Source of the DNA: Planctomycetota bacterium
GTDB taxonomy: Bacteria > Planctomycetota > Planctomycetia > Pirellulales > Thermoguttaceae
Length of the DNA stretch: 7,055 bases
Assembly: GCA_021784975.1 (NCBI GenBank)
Contig: JAJYGU010000190.1
Span: 1-7,055, forward strand
Direction: 5' to 3'
A program made the translations under genes and the position numbers. Within the stretch, counting starts at the first letter, position 1, and every line of letters starts with the position of its first letter. Of this stretch, positions 5,156 through 7,055 are shown in pieces. Under the pieces are notes generated by a model. The model was not told the origin of the DNA and made no database searches. It saw only the letters and a list, made by a program, of their open reading frames with translations.

Positions 5156-5388
5156 TGGCGATGGCCAAAGGGCGCCAAAAAGCCGAGTGGGAGCGGACAG
5201 CGCTTCTGGCGGCCATTGGGGCGAACCCGTATCGCGATCCGAAGAAACGTAAGAAACCGTTCGAGCCGGCGGATTTCAATCCGTTTGCCGACCGCCGCCT
5301 GCCGCGGCCCGACCGGCAGAAGATCAAGATCAGCGTGGAGTGCCTCAAAGGACTTTGCCAAGGCGGGGGGCGCAGCCCCAAACACTGA
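4577..5388 (+). CDS. Tail assembly chaperone, long form (gpG-T-like) by inferred -1 ribosomal frameshift
   Basis: A second frame, -1 relative to G, carries a real protein from about 5077 to TGA at 5386-5388. It begins DDWYWYCFELAGIVGVDPEP and continues with TLAELMAMAKGRQKAEWERT and the NPYRDP...FEPADFNPF region. This resembles T-domain sequences of planctomycete prophages as I recall (a 'GVDP..LTL.EL..MA..R..AEW..TA.L.A...N..RDP' pattern). No start codon with a Shine-Dalgarno precedes the conserved-looking WYWYC part, so fusion to G is the natural reading. A -1 slip at GCCCCCG (5071-5077, codons CCC CCG in the G frame) would join residues 1-167 of G to 103 residues of T, 270 in all. The slip site is imperfect, because the P-site codon mispairs at its first base. 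Alternatives are re-initiation at ATG 5155 or a slip elsewhere. Confidence 0.6.
5071..5077 (+). promoter_or_regulatory. Candidate -1 frameshift (slippery) site G CCC CCG
   Basis: In the G frame the codons are CCC (5072-5074) and CCG (5075-5077), both Pro. A 1-nt backward slip moves the A-site tRNA from CCG to CCC, a good re-pairing, and the P-site tRNA from CCC to GCC, with a first-base mismatch. It is the most shift-prone sequence near the point where sensible T-frame protein begins. No convincing pseudoknot is seen downstream. Confidence 0.45.
5155..5157 (+). promoter_or_regulatory. TGATG stop/start overlap, alternative start of the T domain
   Basis: The TGA that ends G (5153-5155) shares its last base with an ATG in the T frame (5155-5157). 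Re-initiation here would give a 77-residue protein starting MAMAKGRQ. It would omit the conserved-looking WYWYCFELAGIVG part, so I treat it as secondary to the frameshift. Confidence 0.3.
5367..5379 (+). promoter_or_regulatory. Small GC hairpin at the end of the T frame
   Basis: GGGGC and GCCCC form a 5-bp stem around a 3-nt loop (GCA) just before the T stop and about 30 nt before the tape measure start. There is no T-run after it, so it is not an intrinsic terminator. It could slow ribosomes or shield the next start. Confidence 0.35.
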
Positions 5389-5407
5389 TCACTAGCCAGC
5401 GAACACT

Positions 5408-7055
5408 ATGCCTGCAGCCGGTGCAATTCGAGCGGGTGCCGCCTACGTCGAAGTGTTCTTGGAGCAGAACCCTGTCACGCGCGGGTTGTCTGCCCTGCAG
5501 GCCCGCTTGCGCGGCTGGTCGGCCTCCTTGGGACGCATAGGCGCCGGCGCGTACGGCGGCGAGTTGCCCGGGCCGTTGGCGGCCATCGCGCGGTTCGCCT
5601 CTTCGCCGGCCGGCATGTTCGCCGGGCTGTTGACGGCCGCCAAGATGACCGCCTCCAGCGGCGCGGAGCTGGCCGACCTGGCGGAGAAGGCCGGCACAAG
5701 CGTTGAAGCCATCTCTGCGCTGGCCTATGCCGCTCGGCGAAGCCACGTCGAGGTCGAGCAGTTAGCCACCGGCATCAAGAAGATGCAGGTCAACATCACG
5801 GATGCCGCCCGCGGTGGCAAGCAGGGTCAGGAGGCATTGGTCCGAGTGGGTCTTACTGCCGCGGAGCTGGGGCGGCTCCTACCCGAAGAGCAGTTTCGTC
5901 GCATTGCTGATCGGATCGCAGCCATTCAGAACCCAACGGAACGGGCGGCCGCAGCAGTGAAGATCTTTGGGCGAAGCGGTACGGAACTCTTGCCGCTATT
6001 GCTCCAAGGCTCGGACGGGATCGGTCGCTGGGAGGCACGCGCCCGGGCGTTGGGGTTGGTGGCCAGCGGCGAAGCGGCCGAGGGTGCTCGACGTTTTAGT
6101 CAACTTCTGGGCGATCTTCAGGATGTACTCTTGAGTGGCGTACGGGTGATCGGCGGGGCGATCATCCCAGAATTGTCGCGGCTGGTCAGTTGGGTCGTTC
6201 AAGGAACGACTGTTGTCCGAGACTGGATCCGTGATCACCGACAGTTCGTTGTCGTGGCGCTTCAGGCAAGTGGCGCGATTGTCGGCCTCGGGCTAGGGCT
6301 ATCCCTCGTAGCGGTCGTGCTCCGCAATCTGGCTACCGCACTCAACGTAGTGCTGGTGCCGCTACGAATCTTGAGCAGCCTGGCATCGGCCACGATCGGC
6401 GCGGCTTTCTCCGTAGCCGCCGGGACGATTGGGGTGGCCTGGAGGGTAGCCGCGGTAGTGGCCCACACGGCGTGGGCGGCCGTGGGCGCGTTGAGCTCCA
6501 CATTGGGCATGCTGTTTTCGGCCGTAGCCAGTGGCATTGGCGTCGCGTTCACCGTGGCTTCGACCGTGGCGAGCGTGAGTTGGCGTGCGGCGGCTACTGC
6601 CGTCTCGATGGCTTGGTCGGGTGGAGCGGTCGTGGCGCAAGCGGCGTGGACGGCCATGCAGGCACTGGCTGGAGTCCTGGCAGCGGCGTGGACTGCAGCG
6701 GCGCAGGCGGTGGCCATCGCCTGGTCGGCACTCCCGTTTGTGATCGACGCCGTGCTGGCGTCGGCGGCCGGATCGATCTCGCTCTTGCCGCTTTTGATGG
6801 CAGCTGGGGCGGCATTGCTGGGTGGCATCATCGCCGTCGAGATTTTCTTGGGATTGCAAAAGGCCTTTGCGTCCGCCGGACGATCGGCCGGATCACAGCT
6901 GGCTGGTGCCGGATCCACTGCCGCGCAAGAGGTCGGTAAGAGTACCGGCGCAGGCTTCTTGGACGGCTTTTGGGCCAGTATCTCTGCCTTGCCAGGAAGA
7001 ATGTCACAGTGGGCCGGCTCCGCACTCAGCGGCCTCGGCGGCATGCTCAGCGGAG
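5408..7055 (+). CDS. Tail tape measure protein (3' partial)
   Basis: This frame runs open to the right edge (549 residues visible). The protein would set tail length and leave the tail during DNA injection. Parts in order: an N-terminal AAYVEVFLEQNPVTRGLSAL segment (11-30); an Ala/Gly-rich helix region; LADLAEKAGTSVEAISALAY (88-107), a typical tape measure pattern; a region with EQFRRIADRIAAIQNPTERA (161-180) and AVKIFGRSGTELLPLL (183-198), also typical; helices to about 280; a hydrophobic segment (about 279-304); an aromatic 11-residue repeat zone (334-439); a second hydrophobic segment (about 456-483); and a Gly/Ser/Ala-rich stretch. ATG 5408 is the only possible start, since TAG at 5393-5395 closes the frame just upstream and no other start codon lies between. 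There is no clear Shine-Dalgarno. Long antisense frames over this gene (such as 6262-7044) are shadows. Confidence 0.9.
   Translation, partial: MPAAGAIRAGAAYVEVFLEQNPVTRGLSALQARLRGWSASLGRIGAGAYGGELPGPLAAIARFASSPAGMFAGLLTAAKMTASSGAELADLAEKAGTSVEAISALAYAARRSHVEVEQLATGIKKMQVNITDAARGGKQGQEALVRVGLTAAELGRLLPEEQFRRIADRIAAIQNPTERAAAAVKIFGRSGTELLPLLLQGSDGIGRWEARARALGLVASGEAAEGARRFSQLLGDLQDVLLSGVRVIGGAIIPELSRLVSWVVQGTTVVRDWIRDHRQFVVVALQASGAIVGLGLGLSLVAVVLRNLATALNVVLVPLRILSSLASATIGAAFSVAAGTIGVAWRVAAVVAHTAWAAVGALSSTLGMLFSAVASGIGVAFTVASTVASVSWRAAATAVSMAWSGGAVVAQAAWTAMQALAGVLAAAWTAAAQAVAIAWSALPFVIDAVLASAAGSISLLPLLMAAGAALLGGIIAVEIFLGLQKAFASAGRSAGSQLAGAGSTAAQEVGKSTGAGFLDGFWASISALPGRMSQWAGSALSGLGGMLSG
6407..6724 (+). 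repeat. 33-nt/11-residue aromatic repeat zone in the tape measure gene
   Basis: Aromatic residues fall at 334, 345, 356, 370, 381, 392, 403, 414, 428 and 439 of the tape measure protein. The steps are 11 except for two of 14. The residues are F, W, W, F, F, W, W, W, W, W, in contexts such as AW followed by a small residue. At the DNA level GCGGCGTGGAC occurs twice (6641-6651 and 6683-6693), 42 nt apart, and a shorter GGCGTGG occurs at 6469-6475, which suggests growth by in-frame duplication. Confidence 0.8.

Noticed and set aside
5367..5379. GC hairpin as a transcription terminator before the tape measure gene
   Set aside because: The stem is only 5 bp and no T-run follows. The genes on both sides belong to the same module.
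6262..7044. A 260-residue antisense frame under the tape measure gene
   Set aside because: It is Ala/Pro/Thr-rich shadow sequence produced by Ala- and Gly-rich codons on the + strand. The + strand frame matches tape measure patterns.
1..7055. CRISPR array, tRNA, insertion sequence, attachment site, defence or cargo genes
   Set aside because: No regularly spaced identical repeats, cloverleaf, transposase, terminal inverted repeats or non-structural genes were seen. The short spacers leave no room for cargo.

Overview
The window is one co-directional block of phage structural genes, all on the + strand. It covers the end of the head module and the beginning of the tail module of a tailed phage or prophage. 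The DNA is GC-rich. From memory, and without a database search, the proteins most resemble prophage morphogenesis genes of Planctomycetes (Pirellulales-like genomes): a capsid protein carrying a long Pro-rich N-terminal region, a DUF2190 decoration protein, and the paired tail-assembly frames. No host gene, integrase, tRNA or attachment site is present, so the host assignment is an inference. Nothing in the window separates an integrated prophage from a free phage.

Layout. Positions 1-1511 hold a 5'-open major capsid protein of the Mu gpT-like type, probably the C-terminal part of a prohead protease/capsid fusion. A DUF2190-type capsid decoration protein follows (1597-1953). Next are three tightly packed neck and tail-completion genes (1991-2371, 2368-2814, 2814-3428), joined by ATGA and TAATG overlaps. 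Then come a tail tube protein (3454-3864), a beta-rich protein of unknown role (3906-4511), and a tail assembly chaperone pair, G (4577-5155) and G-T (4577-5388, by an inferred -1 frameshift). The window ends inside a tape measure protein (5408 to the edge). That last frame has no stop before the edge, but it is continuous and is clearly the largest remaining gene. No tail sheath gene lies between the neck and tube genes, which suggests a siphovirus-type non-contractile tail behind a Mu-like capsid.

How the genes work together. The capsid and decoration proteins build the shell. The three small proteins probably close the head and cap the tail. The tube protein polymerises around the tape measure protein, whose length sets tail length. 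G and G-T act as chaperones that keep the tape measure soluble and recruit tube subunits.

The main points for a second look are: (1) the G-T frameshift with a dual-coded stretch at 5077-5155; (2) a strict 11-residue aromatic periodicity in the tape measure protein; (3) degenerate 7-nt tandem repeats that fill all four of the longer intergenic spacers; and (4) a strong internal Shine-Dalgarno plus ATG in the capsid frame. No anti-phage system or other cargo was found. The only non-coding stretches are spacers of 85 bases or fewer.
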